This document shows positions 48,286 through 59,309 of a stretch of DNA of 64,000 nt, piece by piece. The translations under genes and the position numbers were made by a program. Source of the DNA: Erysipelothrix piscisicarius. GTDB lineage: Bacteria; Bacillota_I; Bacilli_A; Erysipelotrichales; Erysipelotrichaceae. Location: assembly GCF_003931795.1 (NCBI RefSeq), contig NZ_CP034234.1, positions 1,426,001 to 1,490,000 of the forward strand, in the 5' to 3' direction. The notes under the pieces were generated by a model. It ran no database searches. It had not been told where the DNA came from and saw only the letters and a program-made list of their open reading frames with translations. Each line of letters begins with the position of its first letter. The stretch's first letter is position 1.

Positions 48286-48690
48286 ATGACACTTTTTGAA
48301 AAAATTATTAACCGAGAAATCCCCGCAAAAATAATATGGGAGGACGATGATGTCATCGCATTTCTAGACATATCACAGGCGACTAAAGGCCATACCTTAG
48401 TTGTACCAAAGGTTGCGACAGAATCTGTACTCACCGCGACACCAGAGGTCGTCTCAAAGGTCAATTGCACGGCACAAATGCTTGCAATAAACCTCATGAA
48501 AACCTTTGGCGCATCCGGTGTTAATATTTTGACGAACGCCAATGAAGTAAGTGGACAAACCGTCCCTCATTACCATGTTCATGTTATTCCACGCTATGAC
48601 GTAGAGGAATTAAAATTTGTACCTGTACCCAATCATCATGACCTTGATGAAGTTTTCAAAATCTATCAAGATTACCAAAATAGTCAATAG
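48286..48690 (+). CDS. hit: HIT family nucleotide hydrolase
   Basis: 134 residues with the histidine triad HYHVHVIPRY (His-x-His-x-His) and FEKIINREIPAKII at the start. Likely hydrolyses AMP-linked substrates. GGAGG upstream of ATG 48286. Own promoter and terminator. Confidence 0.93.
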   Translation: MTLFEKIINREIPAKIIWEDDDVIAFLDISQATKGHTLVVPKVATESVLTATPEVVSKVNCTAQMLAINLMKTFGASGVNILTNANEVSGQTVPHYHVHVIPRYDVEELKFVPVPNHHDLDEVFKIYQDYQNSQ

Positions 48691-48696
48691 AAACAT

Positions 48697-48730
48697 AAAA
48701 GTATTGAGTTGTACATTCAATACTTTTTTT
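48697..48730 (+). terminator. Terminator after the HIT gene
   Basis: AAAGTATTGA-gttgtacat-TCAATACTTTTTTT. Confidence 0.85.
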
Positions 48731-48757
48731 TATATCTTGGCACCGCAGGCATCGTCA

Positions 48758-48787
48758 TTGAAAAAAATAATTTACTTATTATATAAT
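48758..48787 (+). promoter_or_regulatory. Candidate promoter of the monooxygenase gene
   Basis: TTGAAA (48758-48763), 18-base spacer, TATAAT (48782-48787), leaving a leader of about 110 bases. Confidence 0.5.
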
Positions 48788-48902
48788 CAAATTAGATCAT
48801 ACATATTCATGATTCGTATTGAATTCGCATAGATTTTCTATGTCTCTGCACTTCTTGATTTATTCTAAGAAGTATATCCTTATTTAGAAAAGGAGTAACT
48901 AC

Positions 48903-49953
48903 ATGAAAATAGAATTAGGTATCAGTACTTTTGGAGAAACAACACCTCTCGAACATACGGGCGTTGCCCCTGCTCACGATGAACGCATTCGTCAGCTTGT
49001 TAAGGAAATTGAATTAGCCGACCGTGTCGGACTCGATATTTATGGCATTGGCGAACATCATCGCTCTGATTTCGCAGTTTCAGCCCCTGAGATTGTTCTG
49101 GCTGCAGGAGCCGTCAATACGAATCACATTCGTTTAAGTTCAGCCGTTACCGTCCTCTCTTCAATTGATCCTGTACGTGCGTATCAACAGTACGCAACCA
49201 TCGATGCGCTATCTAACGGACGTGCCGAGATGATGGTAGGACGAGGTTCATTTACAGAATCATTCCCACTGTTGGGCTATGATTTAAAGAACTATGAGGC
49301 CCTCTTTACTGAAAAATTGCAGATGCTTCGTACCATCGTCGAAAACGAAACCGTTACCTGGGAAGGTCACCATACCCAATCCCTTGATCATACAGGTATT
49401 TACCCCCGTTATGTCCAAAAAAACCTTCCTATTTTGGTCGCAACAGGGGGGAAATGTAGAGTCAACTGTGAATATAGCGCGACAAGGCTTACCCATCACC
49501 TACGCGATAATCGGTGGAAACCCTTTACGCTTTAAATCACTGATCGAAGCTTACCACGCAATTGGGAAACAAATGGGATACCCGAAAGACCAGCTTCAAG
49601 TTGCCGCACATTCTTGGGGATTTATAGCGGATACATCGGAAGAAGCCAAAGATAACTATTTCTACCCCACGAAATTATTGATTGAAGCAATTGCGAAAGA
49701 TCGCTCGAATTGGGTTCAAACCTATCGTCGTGAAGATTTTGACGTTGCGACAGGACCGGGTGGTGCGATGTTTGTAGGTAGTCCGGAAGACGTGACACCC
49801 AAACTCATCAAGATGATTGAAGAGCTTGGACTCAATCGATTCATGCTCCATCTACCTATTGGGTCAATGGAACATGAAGATGTTCTGCATGCTATTGAAT
49901 TGTTTGGAACACGTGTCGCCCCTGCTGTACGCGATTATTTTAAAGATAAATAA
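48903..49953 (+). pseudogene. Luciferase-like (LLM) flavin monooxygenase, one frameshift
   Basis: About 350 residues. First part: FGIGEHHRSD-type motif (YGIGEHHRSDF), LSSAVTVLSSIDPVR, GRAEMMVGRGSF, all typical of bacterial luciferase-like flavoproteins. Second part: GLPITYAIIGGNP, and a C-terminal ...LIKMIEELGLNRFMLHLPIGS. The break is in the G6 run at 49446-49451: removing one G restores LVATGGNVESTVNIARQGL. AAGGAG 7 bases before ATG 48903. Substrate unknown. Confidence 0.85.
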
Positions 49954-49956
49954 CAA

Positions 49957-49993
49957 TAAAAAAAACATCAACGATTTCGGTTGATGTTTTTTT
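49957..49993. terminator. Bidirectional terminator between the monooxygenase and pnp
   Basis: AAAAAACATCAAC-gatttcg-GTTGATGTTTTTTT, usable on both strands by the two converging genes. Confidence 0.88.
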
Positions 49994-49999
49994 CGCCTA

Positions 50000-52138
50000 T
50001 TATTCCGCAGGCTTAACGTCTTCTTTTTTGACTTCCGGTTTTGGTAATAATGCTTTACGGGATACGTTTACACGGCCCTTTTCATCAATTTCCATAACCT
50101 TAACTTTAACGATATCCCCTAATTTAACGATATCTTCTGGTTTTTCAACACGACTATGATCCATTTTTGAAACGTGTAAGAGTGCATCCGTTCCCGGGAA
50201 TAGATTTACAAATGCTCCAAATTTTTCAATACGCACAACCTTAGCATCATAGATTTCTCCAACTTCTGCTACACGTACGATATTTTTAATCATCGATTTT
50301 GCTTTGTCAATTGAAGCTTGATCTGTATGGTAAATCACAACACGACCATCATCTTCAATATCAATTTTAACATCATTACATTCTTCAATGATTTGATTAA
50401 TGATTTTACCACCTGCTCCAATAACATCACGAATTTTATCCGGTTTAATGTTCATTTGAGCAATTTTAGGTGCATATTCACCCACAAAGGTACGAGGTTC
50501 TGAAATCACGTCATCCATTGCAGCCATCATTTCTGCACGACCTTTTTTCGCTTGAGCTAATGCTTCACGAAGAATATCTTCTGATAACCCTTTAATTTTG
50601 ATATCCATTTGAAGTGCTGTAATCCCTTGTTTTGTTCCAGCAACTTTAAAGTCCATATCTCCAAAGTGATCTTCCATTCCTTGAATATCTGTTAGGATGG
50701 TGTAATCTTCTCCATATTGAACAAGACCCATCGCAATTCCACTCACTGCCGCTTTAACAGGAACACCTGCTGCCATTAACGCTAATGAACCCGCACAGAT
50801 ACTTGCTTGAGAAGAAGAACCGTTTGACTCAAGAACTTCCGCTACTAAACGAATTGTATATGGGAATTCCTCTTCAGAAGGAATAACATAGGATAGAGCA
50901 CGCTCACCTAAAGCACCATGGCCAATTTCACGACGCCCTGGCGCACCCATACGGCCTGTTTCACCAACACTGTAAGGAGGGAAATTATAGTGATGTAAGA
51001 ATCGTTTAGAATCCACATCCGATAAGTCATCAATTATTTGAGTATCTGCCATTGCACCTAGGGTACAAACAGAGAGTACTTGAGTTTCACCACGTGTAAA
51101 GAGTCCACTACCGTGAACACGACTTAATAAATCAATTTGAACATTTAATGGACGTACTTCATCAACACCACGGCCATCAGGACGAATTTTTTCAATCGAA
51201 ATAAGGCGAAGAACTTCATCCGCAACCATTCCGTGCGTAACTTCTTTAACGTATTTTATCGTTTTATTTTTTTCAGATTCCGTTTCATAGGTTTTCGCTT
51301 CAAAATGTAAAACCGCTTTTTCTTCAAGTTCATCAATCGTTCCATAACGTTTTAATTTTTCATGAATCGCAACGGCTGCACGTAAATCTTTACCTACAAG
51401 CGCTTCAACCTCATCAACAATTTCTGTTGGAACTTCATAGAGTGTAACTTCCATCTTTTCTTTCGCAACTTCTTGTGCGATTTCAATTTGGAAAGCACAA
51501 AGACGTTTGATCCATTCATGACCAAATAACATCGCTTCAAGCATTAGTTCTTCAGAAACTTCCTCAGCGCCAGCTTCAACCATATTGATTGCATCTTTTG
51601 TACCCGCAACAATCAAATGCATTTTTGATTTTGCTTGCTCTTCAAGGGTTGGATTTATAACAAACGTTTCGTCAATATAACCAACAGTAACCCCTGCAAT
51701 CGGTCCTTCAAAAGGAATATCCGAAACCATCAAGGATAAAGATGCCCCAAACATTGCTGCCATATCAGGTGCACTGTCTTGATCAACAGATAAAACTGTA
51801 TTAACAACTTGTACTTCATTACGGAACCCTTCCGCAAACAATGGACGAATTGTACGATCAATTAAGCGTGATGTTAGTGTTGCATATTCACTTGGACGTC
51901 CTTCACGACGTAAAAACCCACCTGGAATCTTCCCAACTGAATATAATTTTTCTTCATATGTAACTGTAAGTGGGAAGAAATCGATGTCTTTCGCTTTCTT
52001 GCTTGCAGTTGCAGCGGATAATACTGCAGTATCTTCATAACGCACTAAAACAGACCCACCAGCCTGTTTTGCTAATTCTCCCGTTTCAACTTTTAGACTT
52101 TTTCCACAAAAATCTAGTTCAAATACTCTCTTGTTCAT
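50000..52138 (-). CDS. pnp: Polynucleotide phosphorylase
   Basis: 3'-5' phosphorolytic exonuclease of the RNA degradosome. 712 residues: two RNase PH domains ([29 protein letters not shown] region; [14 protein letters not shown] and [18 protein letters not shown]), a KH domain ([15 protein letters not shown]), and an S1 domain ([29 protein letters not shown]). It follows rpsO, the conserved pair. Confidence 0.97.
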   Translation of the reverse strand: MNKRVFELDFCGKSLKVETGELAKQAGGSVLVRYEDTAVLSAATASKKAKDIDFFPLTVTYEEKLYSVGKIPGGFLRREGRPSEYATLTSRLIDRTIRPLFAEGFRNEVQVVNTVLSVDQDSAPDMAAMFGASLSLMVSDIPFEGPIAGVTVGYIDETFVINPTLEEQAKSKMHLIVAGTKDAINMVEAGAEEVSEELMLEAMLFGHEWIKRLCAFQIEIAQEVAKEKMEVTLYEVPTEIVDEVEALVGKDLRAAVAIHEKLKRYGTIDELEEKAVLHFEAKTYETESEKNKTIKYVKEVTHGMVADEVLRLISIEKIRPDGRGVDEVRPLNVQIDLLSRVHGSGLFTRGETQVLSVCTLGAMADTQIIDDLSDVDSKRFLHHYNFPPYSVGETGRMGAPGRREIGHGALGERALSYVIPSEEEFPYTIRLVAEVLESNGSSSQASICAGSLALMAAGVPVKAAVSGIAMGLVQYGEDYTILTDIQGMEDHFGDMDFKVAGTKQGITALQMDIKIKGLSEDILREALAQAKKGRAEMMAAMDDVISEPRTFVGEYAPKIAQMNIKPDKIRDVIGAGGKIINQIIEECNDVKIDIEDDGRVVIYHTDQASIDKAKSMIKNIVRVAEVGEIYDAKVVRIEKFGAFVNLFPGTDALLHVSKMDHSRVEKPEDIVKLGDIVKVKVMEIDEKGRVNVSRKALLPKPEVKKEDVKPAE

Positions 52139-52192
52139 AGATTCACCTCAATATCTTATTCAATTTTAACACATTCTATACGTATTTGATAT

Positions 52193-52221
52193 AACAAAAA
52201 AAGGAGCAACTGCTCCTTTTC
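52193..52221 (-). terminator. Hairpin between rpsO and pnp
   Basis: Minus-strand AAAGGAGCA-gt-TGCTCCTTTTTTT, just beyond rpsO. It separates rpsO from pnp or trims their shared transcript. Confidence 0.8.
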
Positions 52222-52231
52222 ATGTTTTTTA

Positions 52232-52498
52232 TTATTTTCTTAATCCTAGGCTTGTGATTAATTCACGGTAACGGTTAATGTCTTCGTTACGTAGGTAAGT
52301 TAATAAATTACGACGACGTCCAACTTTTTTTAGAAGTCCACGGTTTGAGTGGAAATCTTTTTTATGTTCTTTCATATGTTCTGTAAGCAAGTTAATTTCT
52401 GCTGTAAGAACAGCTACTTGAACTTCTGCTGAACCTGTATCGCCTTCATGACGTGCATATTGAGTCATGATTGCTTGTTTTTCTGATTTTGATAACAT
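52232..52498 (-). CDS. rpsO: Ribosomal protein S15
   Basis: 88 residues, complete S15 with [38 protein letters not shown] and [17 protein letters not shown] 52498, AGGAGG upstream. Confidence 0.97.
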   Translation of the reverse strand: MLSKSEKQAIMTQYARHEGDTGSAEVQVAVLTAEINLLTEHMKEHKKDFHSNRGLLKKVGRRRNLLTYLRNEDINRYRELITSLGLRK

Positions 52499-52579
52499 GT
52501 ATGTATCCTCCTGTTTTTCAGACCTTCATCACCGAGAGTATAGTCGAGGAAACGGATATCCCAGTCATAAAGCCTACAA

Positions 52580-52608
52580 ATAATAACATACCCATGCTTA
52601 ATAGGCAA
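52580..52608 (-). promoter_or_regulatory. rpsO promoter and leader
   Basis: Minus strand TTGCCT (52603-52608), 17-base spacer, TATTAT (52580-52585). The transcript begins about 75 bases before rpsO; that leader may carry the S15 autoregulatory site. The rest of 52609-52764 shows no gene. Confidence 0.55.
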
Positions 52609-52764
52609 GTGAATTTCTTTATGATCCCGTGAAATTAAAGGGAAAGCGAACTTTAGAATTCACCTCTCAAACAGCTTCGATTGAATTCATCTTGATTTTA
52701 TTGTATCTACAACATCCTTGTTTTCAACTGTTGAAGCGAGAGGACTTAAACTGGTTTGAGGGCA

Positions 52765-53295
52765 CTATTGAAATTGAATCGTAAAGACTATAAATTCATC
52801 TGTATTTTTATCGTTTGTGATTTGAGCATAAAGATCACTTAATGTCACAGTGTTGGTGTAAATTGAAGAAGAAGCATACGCCAGTAGATATGTTTCACCA
52901 AATTCAACGGTTTCAAGACCGTCAGTGAATTGAAACGAATGCTCTGGCAAAACCATCTCAATCTGTTTTTCAGCGGATACAAGCTGTTTATTTGCCATCT
53001 CAAACGATAAAACCATCATATTCTTCAATAACTCAAACTGAATCGTTTTAAGTCGTATTTCATCTTCATTTTCAACCTGTAGATGGTTTTGATTCATCAA
53101 AACTTTGTTTTCGATAACTCTACCGTTTCGAATCAAAACACAATTCAAATGAAAGTTTTGCGTCTCAAGTCGTTTTGAAAGCGAAAAGGTGTTCGGTTTT
53201 GTAATCAGAAGATCTGTTCCAGGAATCATAACCTGAATCATAATCCCAAAGCAACCACAGCCACAAGACCTAGAAACATTGTTTTTATATTTCAT
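52765..53295 (-). CDS. Hypothetical protein with N-terminal Cys cluster
   Basis: 176 residues; I do not recognise a family. It begins with SRSCGCGCFG (three cysteines), has no clear signal peptide, and the rest is mixed beta/alpha with FTDGLETVEFGETYLLAYASS. It is transcribed away from the dehydrogenase at 53367 through overlapping -10 boxes. No operon partners. A real gene because of its length, ribosome site and promoter; function unknown. Confidence 0.6.
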   Translation of the reverse strand: MKYKNNVSRSCGCGCFGIMIQVMIPGTDLLITKPNTFSLSKRLETQNFHLNCVLIRNGRVIENKVLMNQNHLQVENEDEIRLKTIQFELLKNMMVLSFEMANKQLVSAEKQIEMVLPEHSFQFTDGLETVEFGETYLLAYASSSIYTNTVTLSDLYAQITNDKNTDEFIVFTIQFQ

Positions 53296-53314
53296 AATTG
53301 CCCCTTTTTAATTT

Positions 53315-53338
53315 ATTATAGCACAGTCATGGTATAAT
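53315..53338. promoter_or_regulatory. Overlapping divergent extended -10 promoters
   Basis: Plus strand TGGTATAAT (53330-53338) serves the dehydrogenase; minus strand TGCTATAAT (53315-53323) serves the hypothetical gene. Their -10 boxes are 12 bases apart, so firing of one should hinder the other. Confidence 0.6.
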
Positions 53339-53366
53339 TGATTTTACTTAAGGAGGGTATATTTAT

Positions 53367-54221
53367 ATGAAAAAAGTTGCATGGATTGGTACAGGTGTTA
53401 TGGGGAAACCCATGGCGTTACATTTAGCACAAGCAGGTTATGCTGTCTCAGTATATAATCGCACATTCTCAAAAGCAAAAGCGATGGAACCATCAGTCAC
53501 GGCTTGTCAAACCATTGAAGCAGTCGTACAGGATGCGGATGTTGTCTTTGCGATTGTAGGGTATCCAAATGATGTTAAGAATGTTTTCGAAGAGGTCATG
53601 AAGCATGCGAAACCAGGTTGTCTTTTGGTAGATATGACAACATCTTCTCCATCACTTGCGAAATCCTTGGCGGATGATGCAGAAAAACATGGATATAGAA
53701 TGCTTGATGCCCCTGTGACCGGTGGAGACTTAGGCGCAATCAATGCGACCCTCTCAATTATGGTGGGCGGCGATCACGCCGATTTTGAGTCCGTACTGCC
53801 TCTGTTGAAGGTTATGGGTAAAACAATTAATTATATGGGTACGCATGGTAATGGACAACATGCTAAATTAGCGAATCAAACAGCCATTGCTGGAGCCCTA
53901 GCAGGCACTGCCGAAGCGTTGCATTATGCACACCATCATCAAATCGATATGACAACCATGCTTAATGTCATTACGGGTGGTTCAGCAGCTTCATGGCAAG
54001 CTGCAAATAACGGTCCAAAAATGATATCAAAGGATTTTGAACCTGGATTTTACCTTAAACACTTCCTCAAGGACTTAAAGTTAGTGATGGATGAAAAAGA
54101 TGATTTGTATCTTCCTATTGTAGAAAGTGTATGTAAAATCTACCAAACACTTAGCGAACATGGATATGATGAAATGGGAACACAAGCCATTATCGATTAC
54201 TATATAAATCAATTATCATGA
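53367..54221 (+). CDS. 3-hydroxyisobutyrate dehydrogenase-family oxidoreductase
   Basis: NAD(P)-dependent beta-hydroxyacid dehydrogenase. 284 residues: Rossmann GTGVMGKPMA (about 8-17), the substrate motif DAPVTGGDLGAINATLSIMVGG (about 115-137, split), catalytic Lys region GNGQHAKLANQ (Lys about 170), FEPGFYLKHFLKDL. Exact substrate (3-hydroxyisobutyrate, tartronate semialdehyde or other) cannot be told. AGGAGGG upstream of ATG. It overlaps the next gene (ATGA). Confidence 0.9.
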   Translation: MKKVAWIGTGVMGKPMALHLAQAGYAVSVYNRTFSKAKAMEPSVTACQTIEAVVQDADVVFAIVGYPNDVKNVFEEVMKHAKPGCLLVDMTTSSPSLAKSLADDAEKHGYRMLDAPVTGGDLGAINATLSIMVGGDHADFESVLPLLKVMGKTINYMGTHGNGQHAKLANQTAIAGALAGTAEALHYAHHHQIDMTTMLNVITGGSAASWQAANNGPKMISKDFEPGFYLKHFLKDLKLVMDEKDDLYLPIVESVCKIYQTLSEHGYDEMGTQAIIDYYINQLS

Positions 54222-54511
54222 AATCACGCATAAACCGAGATTTACTCATACCGCTAATCGCCTCTGTTTTATCATTGGTTGCATTTATTTATATCTATCT
54301 AAAGCAAACACAGTTTGGTCCATTCAATCTAAGCTTGATGATAATTCTTCTCGTTTGCGCTTTAAATGCATTATTGTTTGGTATCTATAAGCACTTTTCA
54401 AAACGTGTTGATACACTTGAGTTGAAATTTCTAACTGTTATTTGGATTGGACTCAGTCTCTGTCTTGTACTGATTTCAGTTGCTACTGTATTGATCTTAG
54501 TTTCATTATAG
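54218..54511 (+). CDS. Small three-helix membrane protein, function unknown
   Basis: 97 residues with three hydrophobic helices (about 10-27, 37-56, 71-95). Start ATG overlaps the preceding stop by 4 bases, so it is co-translated with the dehydrogenase. No family recognised. Confidence 0.6.
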   Translation: MKSRINRDLLIPLIASVLSLVAFIYIYLKQTQFGPFNLSLMIILLVCALNALLFGIYKHFSKRVDTLELKFLTVIWIGLSLCLVLISVATVLILVSL

Positions 54512-54557
54512 AAAAAACCTGTATGATTCCATCAATTTGGAACCATACAGGTTTTTT
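54511..54557. terminator. Bidirectional terminator before hemW
   Basis: AAAAAACCTGTATG-loop-CATACAGGTTTTTT; inner ATTCCA/TGGAAC can extend the stem. Shared by converging transcripts. Confidence 0.88.
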
Positions 54558-55659
54558 ATTCATCATTTAAGATAGACATGAAAGGAAGCAACGTATCATC
54601 CAACATTACAAATCCTTCAAATGTCGTTTTTAACACATCTTCTGTTTGGTATAGAAGTTTACGAGAAATACCTTCTTCAATCGCATCGTTGAAAACCTGT
54701 GTCATAGGAATACCAAAGCGTTCTTCAAATCGCGAAAAGGCGACACCATCTTTAAGACGCAAGCCCATCATCATAAACTCAAACATCTCGTCATCGACCG
54801 TGAGGTCGATGACTTCATGGTACGAATCTTCTTTGAGATACATCCCAAGTTTAGTTGTCCAAGTCTTACGTTGATGATTATGTTTTAAACTCGAACCCGG
54901 ACCAAGGGCATAAAAATCTTCATAACGCCAATAAACTTGGTTATGTTGACTTCTCGAACCCGGAAGTGCAAAATTTGAAATTTCATACTGTTCATATCCT
55001 GCATCCTCCATTAATTGAATGCACGAAAGAAACATTTCAGTTTCAAGTTCAATCGGAACAGGTTGAATGCCACGTCTTCCAAATAATGAATTGGGTTCAA
55101 CAGTTAAGGCATAAATGGATACATGATCAGGTTTCAGTGCAATAACATCGCGCATCGATGCTTCAAAACTTTCAAGCGTTTGTCCAGGAAGTCCATACAT
55201 CAAATCTAATGAGATGTTTTCAATTCCAATTTTACGCAATAACTTAACCCCTACCTCAACATCATAAAATTTATGGTGTCGGCCTATTTTTTCGAGGAGA
55301 TCATCATGTGTTGTTTGAACACCCAAACTCATTCGGTTCACACCGTAATCGTGAAGCATCTGAACATTTTCTTCCGTAAGATTTTCTGGATTGCCTTCAA
55401 ACGTCCATTCATAATCATCTGCAAGTTTCGGTTTCAATGCTTTAAGTAATGCTTCCAATTGATCATCTTCAAGAGAAGTTGGGGTACCACCCCCAACATA
55501 AATTGTTTTTAGGTTACCGGGTAAACCATTAATTTGTTGAATCAAACGAATCATAAACTGATCTGAAATTTGCCGTGCGTAATGAAAGCGCGTAAAATCG
55601 CAATATCCACAGATATGATCACAAAATGGAATATGGACATAAAGTGCTTTAGTACTCAC
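54556..55659 (-). CDS. hemW: HemW-like radical SAM protein
   Basis: 367 residues, formerly annotated as oxygen-independent coproporphyrinogen oxidase. Radical SAM cluster CDHICGYCDF (about 13-22), IYVGGGTPTSL, TFEGNPENLT, GVNRMSLGVQT, LDLMYGLPGQT. HemW is a heme chaperone; the extra Cys of true HemN is lacking. Position next to lepA is typical. No heme genes seen here. Confidence 0.9.
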   Translation of the reverse strand: MSTKALYVHIPFCDHICGYCDFTRFHYARQISDQFMIRLIQQINGLPGNLKTIYVGGGTPTSLEDDQLEALLKALKPKLADDYEWTFEGNPENLTEENVQMLHDYGVNRMSLGVQTTHDDLLEKIGRHHKFYDVEVGVKLLRKIGIENISLDLMYGLPGQTLESFEASMRDVIALKPDHVSIYALTVEPNSLFGRRGIQPVPIELETEMFLSCIQLMEDAGYEQYEISNFALPGSRSQHNQVYWRYEDFYALGPGSSLKHNHQRKTWTTKLGMYLKEDSYHEVIDLTVDDEMFEFMMMGLRLKDGVAFSRFEERFGIPMTQVFNDAIEEGISRKLLYQTEDVLKTTFEGFVMLDDTLLPFMSILNDE

Positions 55660-55912
55660 GTTTCATCACCTCATCAATTTTATCGTTAATCAACAATTCG
55701 ATATCGTAGTCACGATCGAGACATATGGAAATTGTATACATGAGTACATCCGCAATCTCTTTCTTAAAGTTCGCTTCATCATTCAAACTTTCTTGCAATT
55801 CAAGCGCTTCTTTCACAACACATGCGGGCATAAATTCGATGGTATCTGTTTTATCCCAACCAAAGTGTTCTCGCATCGCTTGAATGCGTTTATTAACGTG
55901 ACTATTCATCAT
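55649..55912 (-). CDS. MazG-like nucleotide pyrophosphohydrolase
   Basis: About 87 residues, from ATG 55912 or 55909. Motif [13 protein letters not shown] and [22 protein letters not shown] matches the E-x-x-E...E-x-x-D core of MazG-type all-alpha NTP pyrophosphatases. Overlaps the lepA stop (ATGATGAATAG) and the hemW start. Confidence 0.8.
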   Translation of the reverse strand: MMNSHVNKRIQAMREHFGWDKTDTIEFMPACVVKEALELQESLNDEANFKKEIADVLMYTISICLDRDYDIELLINDKIDEVMKREY

Positions 55913-57704
55913 CCATTGACAGAACAGACATAAATGCTTCTTGAGGTATTTCCACTGAACCAACTTGCTTCATACGTTTCTTACCTTCTTTTTGCTTCTC
56001 TAAGAGTTTCTTCTTACGTGAAATATCACCACCATAACATTTCGCAATAACGTTTTTACGGAGTGCTTTGATGGTAGAGCGGGCAATAACTTTCTGATTA
56101 ATAGCCGCTTGAATTGGAACTTCAAACTGTTGTCTTGGAATAAGTGTTCTTAGTTTTTCAGTAATTGCTTTTCCACGATTAAACGCAAAGTCGCGATGGA
56201 CAATGGTTGATAGTGCATCGACAATTTCTCCATTGAGAAGAATATCCATCTTCACAAGATTGGATTGTTGATAGCCAATAAACTCGTAATCAAAAGATGC
56301 ATAGCCTCGAGTCGTTGATTTAAGACGATCGAAGAAATCAAAAACAATTTCCACAAGTGGCAAATGATAAACAATGTTCATACGGGTACCATCAATTGTT
56401 TGCATATCCATATAAATTCCACGTTTATTTTGACAAAGTTCCATTACAGCACCAACATAGTCAGATGGCACCATAATTTGAGCCTCGACAAAGGGTTCTT
56501 CAACATGATCAATCACATTTGAAATTGGCATTCTTGATGGATTGTCTAATTTTAACATTTCTCCATTTGTTAGGTAAACATGGAATTCAACTGAAGGTGC
56601 TGTCGCGATTAAATCAAATTGAAATTCGCGTTCCAAACGTTCTTGGATTACATCCATATGAAGCAGGCCTAGGAAGCCACAACGGAATCCAAACCCAAGT
56701 GCTTGTGATGTTTCTGGCTCAAAAACAAGGGAGGAATCATTCAATTGCATTTTCTCTAAAGCTTCTCTTAAATCTGTATAACGTTTACTATCAATTGGAT
56801 AAAGCCCACAATATACCATTGGGTTTAATTTACGATATCCTGGTAGTGCTTCTTTGGCAGGATTATCCGCGAGGGTTATTGTATCCCCCACGCCAATTTC
56901 TTTAATGGATTTGATGCTAGCACTAATCCATCCTACTTCCCCCGTTACGAGTTTATCTTTTTTGATTTCAGTGGGTGTCCGCACACCCAATTCAGTCACC
57001 TCAAACACTGCACCAGAAGCCATAAATTTAATCTCGTCGCCAACTTTAACTTGGCCTTGTTTAATATTTACAAATGCAATAACACCACGATAGGTGTCAT
57101 AAATCGAGTCAAAAACCAAGGCTTGTAAAGGTGCATCAAGATCCCCTTGAGGGGCTGGAATTTGCGAAACAATCCCTTCCAAAACTTGGTCAATATTTAA
57201 ACCTGTTTTCGCACTGATTAACGGTGCATTACTTGCATCAATACCTAATACGTCCTCAATCTCACGTTTTACACGTTCTGGATCTGCAGAAGGTAAATCG
57301 ACTTTATTGATAACAACCATAATTTCCAAGTCGTTTTCAATTGCAAGATATGCATTTGCGAGTGTTTGTGCTTGAATCCCTTGTGTCGCATCCACAATAA
57401 GAATTGCGCCTTCACATGCAGCAAGAGAGCGAGACACCTCATAAGTAAAGTCAACGTGACCAGGAGTATCGATTAAATGGAAGATATACTCTTGTCCATC
57501 ATTTGCTTTATATGCAAGTTGAACAGCATTCAGTTTAATTGTAATCCCACGTTCGCGCTCAAGATCCAACTGATCCAATAATTGCGCTTGCATATCACGG
57601 TGTGCAACCGTATGTGTTTGTTCTAAAATACGATCCGCTAATGTTGATTTTCCGTGGTCAATATGAGCGATAATAGAAAAATTTCGAATATTTTTTTGAT
57701 TCAT
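55902..57704 (-). CDS. lepA: Elongation factor 4 (LepA)
   Basis: Ribosome-associated GTPase. 600 residues: G1 [14 protein letters not shown]3 DTPGHVDF, G4 NKVDLP, and the LepA C-terminal domain with [17 protein letters not shown]...[14 protein letters not shown]. It overlaps the MazG-like gene. Confidence 0.98.
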   Translation of the reverse strand: MNQKNIRNFSIIAHIDHGKSTLADRILEQTHTVAHRDMQAQLLDQLDLERERGITIKLNAVQLAYKANDGQEYIFHLIDTPGHVDFTYEVSRSLAACEGAILIVDATQGIQAQTLANAYLAIENDLEIMVVINKVDLPSADPERVKREIEDVLGIDASNAPLISAKTGLNIDQVLEGIVSQIPAPQGDLDAPLQALVFDSIYDTYRGVIAFVNIKQGQVKVGDEIKFMASGAVFEVTELGVRTPTEIKKDKLVTGEVGWISASIKSIKEIGVGDTITLADNPAKEALPGYRKLNPMVYCGLYPIDSKRYTDLREALEKMQLNDSSLVFEPETSQALGFGFRCGFLGLLHMDVIQERLEREFQFDLIATAPSVEFHVYLTNGEMLKLDNPSRMPISNVIDHVEEPFVEAQIMVPSDYVGAVMELCQNKRGIYMDMQTIDGTRMNIVYHLPLVEIVFDFFDRLKSTTRGYASFDYEFIGYQQSNLVKMDILLNGEIVDALSTIVHRDFAFNRGKAITEKLRTLIPRQQFEVPIQAAINQKVIARSTIKALRKNVIAKCYGGDISRKKKLLEKQKEGKKRMKQVGSVEIPQEAFMSVLSMDDE

Positions 57705-58217
57705 TTAGTTACCTCTTAAATATTTCATTAGTTTTTGTAATCTTGGATAAAACAATGTCGCCAATATGACTGCGAAAATACCTTGAACCAAATCACCTTT
57801 TAAGGCCACAAAAAAGGATGGCCAGCTTTTGGTTAAGAAAACCGCAACAAACCCATACATCGTCATCATCCAAAGTGCTGCCAGTGAAAAGGGAATCCAT
57901 CGTTGACGTGTATCAAGGTAGCGTTCTAAAAGCTTAATAATAATAACTTCCCCCGCTTTGATAAAGAGAGAAAAAATAGCGTAGACAGCATAACCACCTG
58001 CAATGTCGGCTAAAGCACACCCAACACCTGCCGCAAAGATCGCACCTCCAAGCGGAAGCATAATTGGGGATACCATAATAACAAAGTCACTGAGATTAAG
58101 ATATCCTCCGGTTGCGGATGGTATTTTAATGATGAGTGTTACCGTCGTAATCAACGCTGTAACAATACCAATCATGACTAAAGTCTGTGTACGTTTTACT
58201 TCATAATTTTCTCTCAT
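57705..58217 (-). CDS. ECF transporter S component
   Basis: 170 residues, six helices, with ALITTVTLIIKIPSATGGYLNLSD and GGAIFAAGVGCALADIAGGY, the membrane-substrate-binding protein of energy-coupling factor vitamin transporters. The substrate cannot be told from sequence; the ECF A/T subunits are not in the window. It is 1 base from lepA. Confidence 0.75.
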   Translation of the reverse strand: MRENYEVKRTQTLVMIGIVTALITTVTLIIKIPSATGGYLNLSDFVIMVSPIMLPLGGAIFAAGVGCALADIAGGYAVYAIFSLFIKAGEVIIIKLLERYLDTRQRWIPFSLAALWMMTMYGFVAVFLTKSWPSFFVALKGDLVQGIFAVILATLFYPRLQKLMKYLRGN

Positions 58218-59139
58218 TCAAATCGTTTCCCCTTCCAATTTCGACCCAGTCCATTTGCGAAATCATGAGCAGACGTTATCGGTTTTCCTGCTGGCTGTAT
58301 CAAAGTAATTGTAACGGATCCATTAACACAAGCAACGGTAAGCCCACTCTCATCTACTGATATGACTTCCCCAGGTGCATACGAATGACTTGCTTCGGAC
58401 ATTGTAACCCCATGAAACTTAACATTCATCCCTTCCACAACACCATATCCAACCGGCCATGGAATTAGACCTCGAATATGATTATAAACATCAAAACAGA
58501 TCTATTAAATGAAACAAACTCATCTTCGCGTTGAATTGTGTAAGCGAGTGTGACGTGTTCTTTATTTTGTGGTACAAATGATAAATCGCCTTCAAGATAA
58601 GCTCTTAAATCCTCTTGAATTAGAATTTTGGAAGCCGCCATTAATTTTGACTCGACATCGCCCATCATGTCATGATCATCAATTGATACGCGTCGAGATG
58701 CGAGCATATCCCCACTATCCATACCGACATCCATTCGCATTAACGTAACGCCTGTTTCCTTTTCGCCACGAATGATTGACCAATGAATGGGTGCCCCTCC
58801 ACGATATTTTGGGAGCAATGAAGCATGAACATTCAAACAAAGAAATTTTGGATAGTCTAAAATGGCTTTAGGGACAATCTGTCCATAGGCACATGTAACC
58901 ACTAAATCGGGTTCAAATTTTAAAACATCTTCAATTGATTCTTTAATTTTGATGGGTTGAATCACCGGAATTTCGTGCTTTAAAGCTAATTCCTTAACAG
59001 GGGGTGCCTTTAAAACCTTTTTACGTCCAAAAGGACGATCTGGTTGGGTCACCACTGCAACCACATCATAACCATCATCTAATAATTGTTGTAACACAAC
59101 ACAAGAAAAATGTGTTGTTCCCATAAACATAACGCGCAT
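58214..59139 (-). pseudogene. fmt: Methionyl-tRNA formyltransferase Fmt, one frameshift
   Basis: 308-residue formyltransferase needed for initiator tRNA. Start ATG 59139 (MRVMFMGTTHFSCVVL, AGGA upstream). Has NVHASLLPKYRGGAPIHWSI, the DVGMDSGDML region and the C-terminal OB-like domain (VEGMNVKFHG...PAGKPITSAHDFANG). The frames join at the A4 run (plus strand) 58493-96: one more T on the coding strand restores NRSVFDVYNHIRGLIPWPVG. Probably a sequence error. Confidence 0.9.
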
Positions 59140-59309
59140 ATTATCACATCCTAGCACATATTATAACACGTGCTCGAAACAAGTGCATCGTTCATTCTTA
59201 ATTTCCAAAAAACATTATTTGAACCAATGTGAAATTTATATCACTGAACTTACACATTGAGCAAACTTCAAACGTGTTACAATGTTTCTATACTGGGAGG
59301 TGGCAATTT

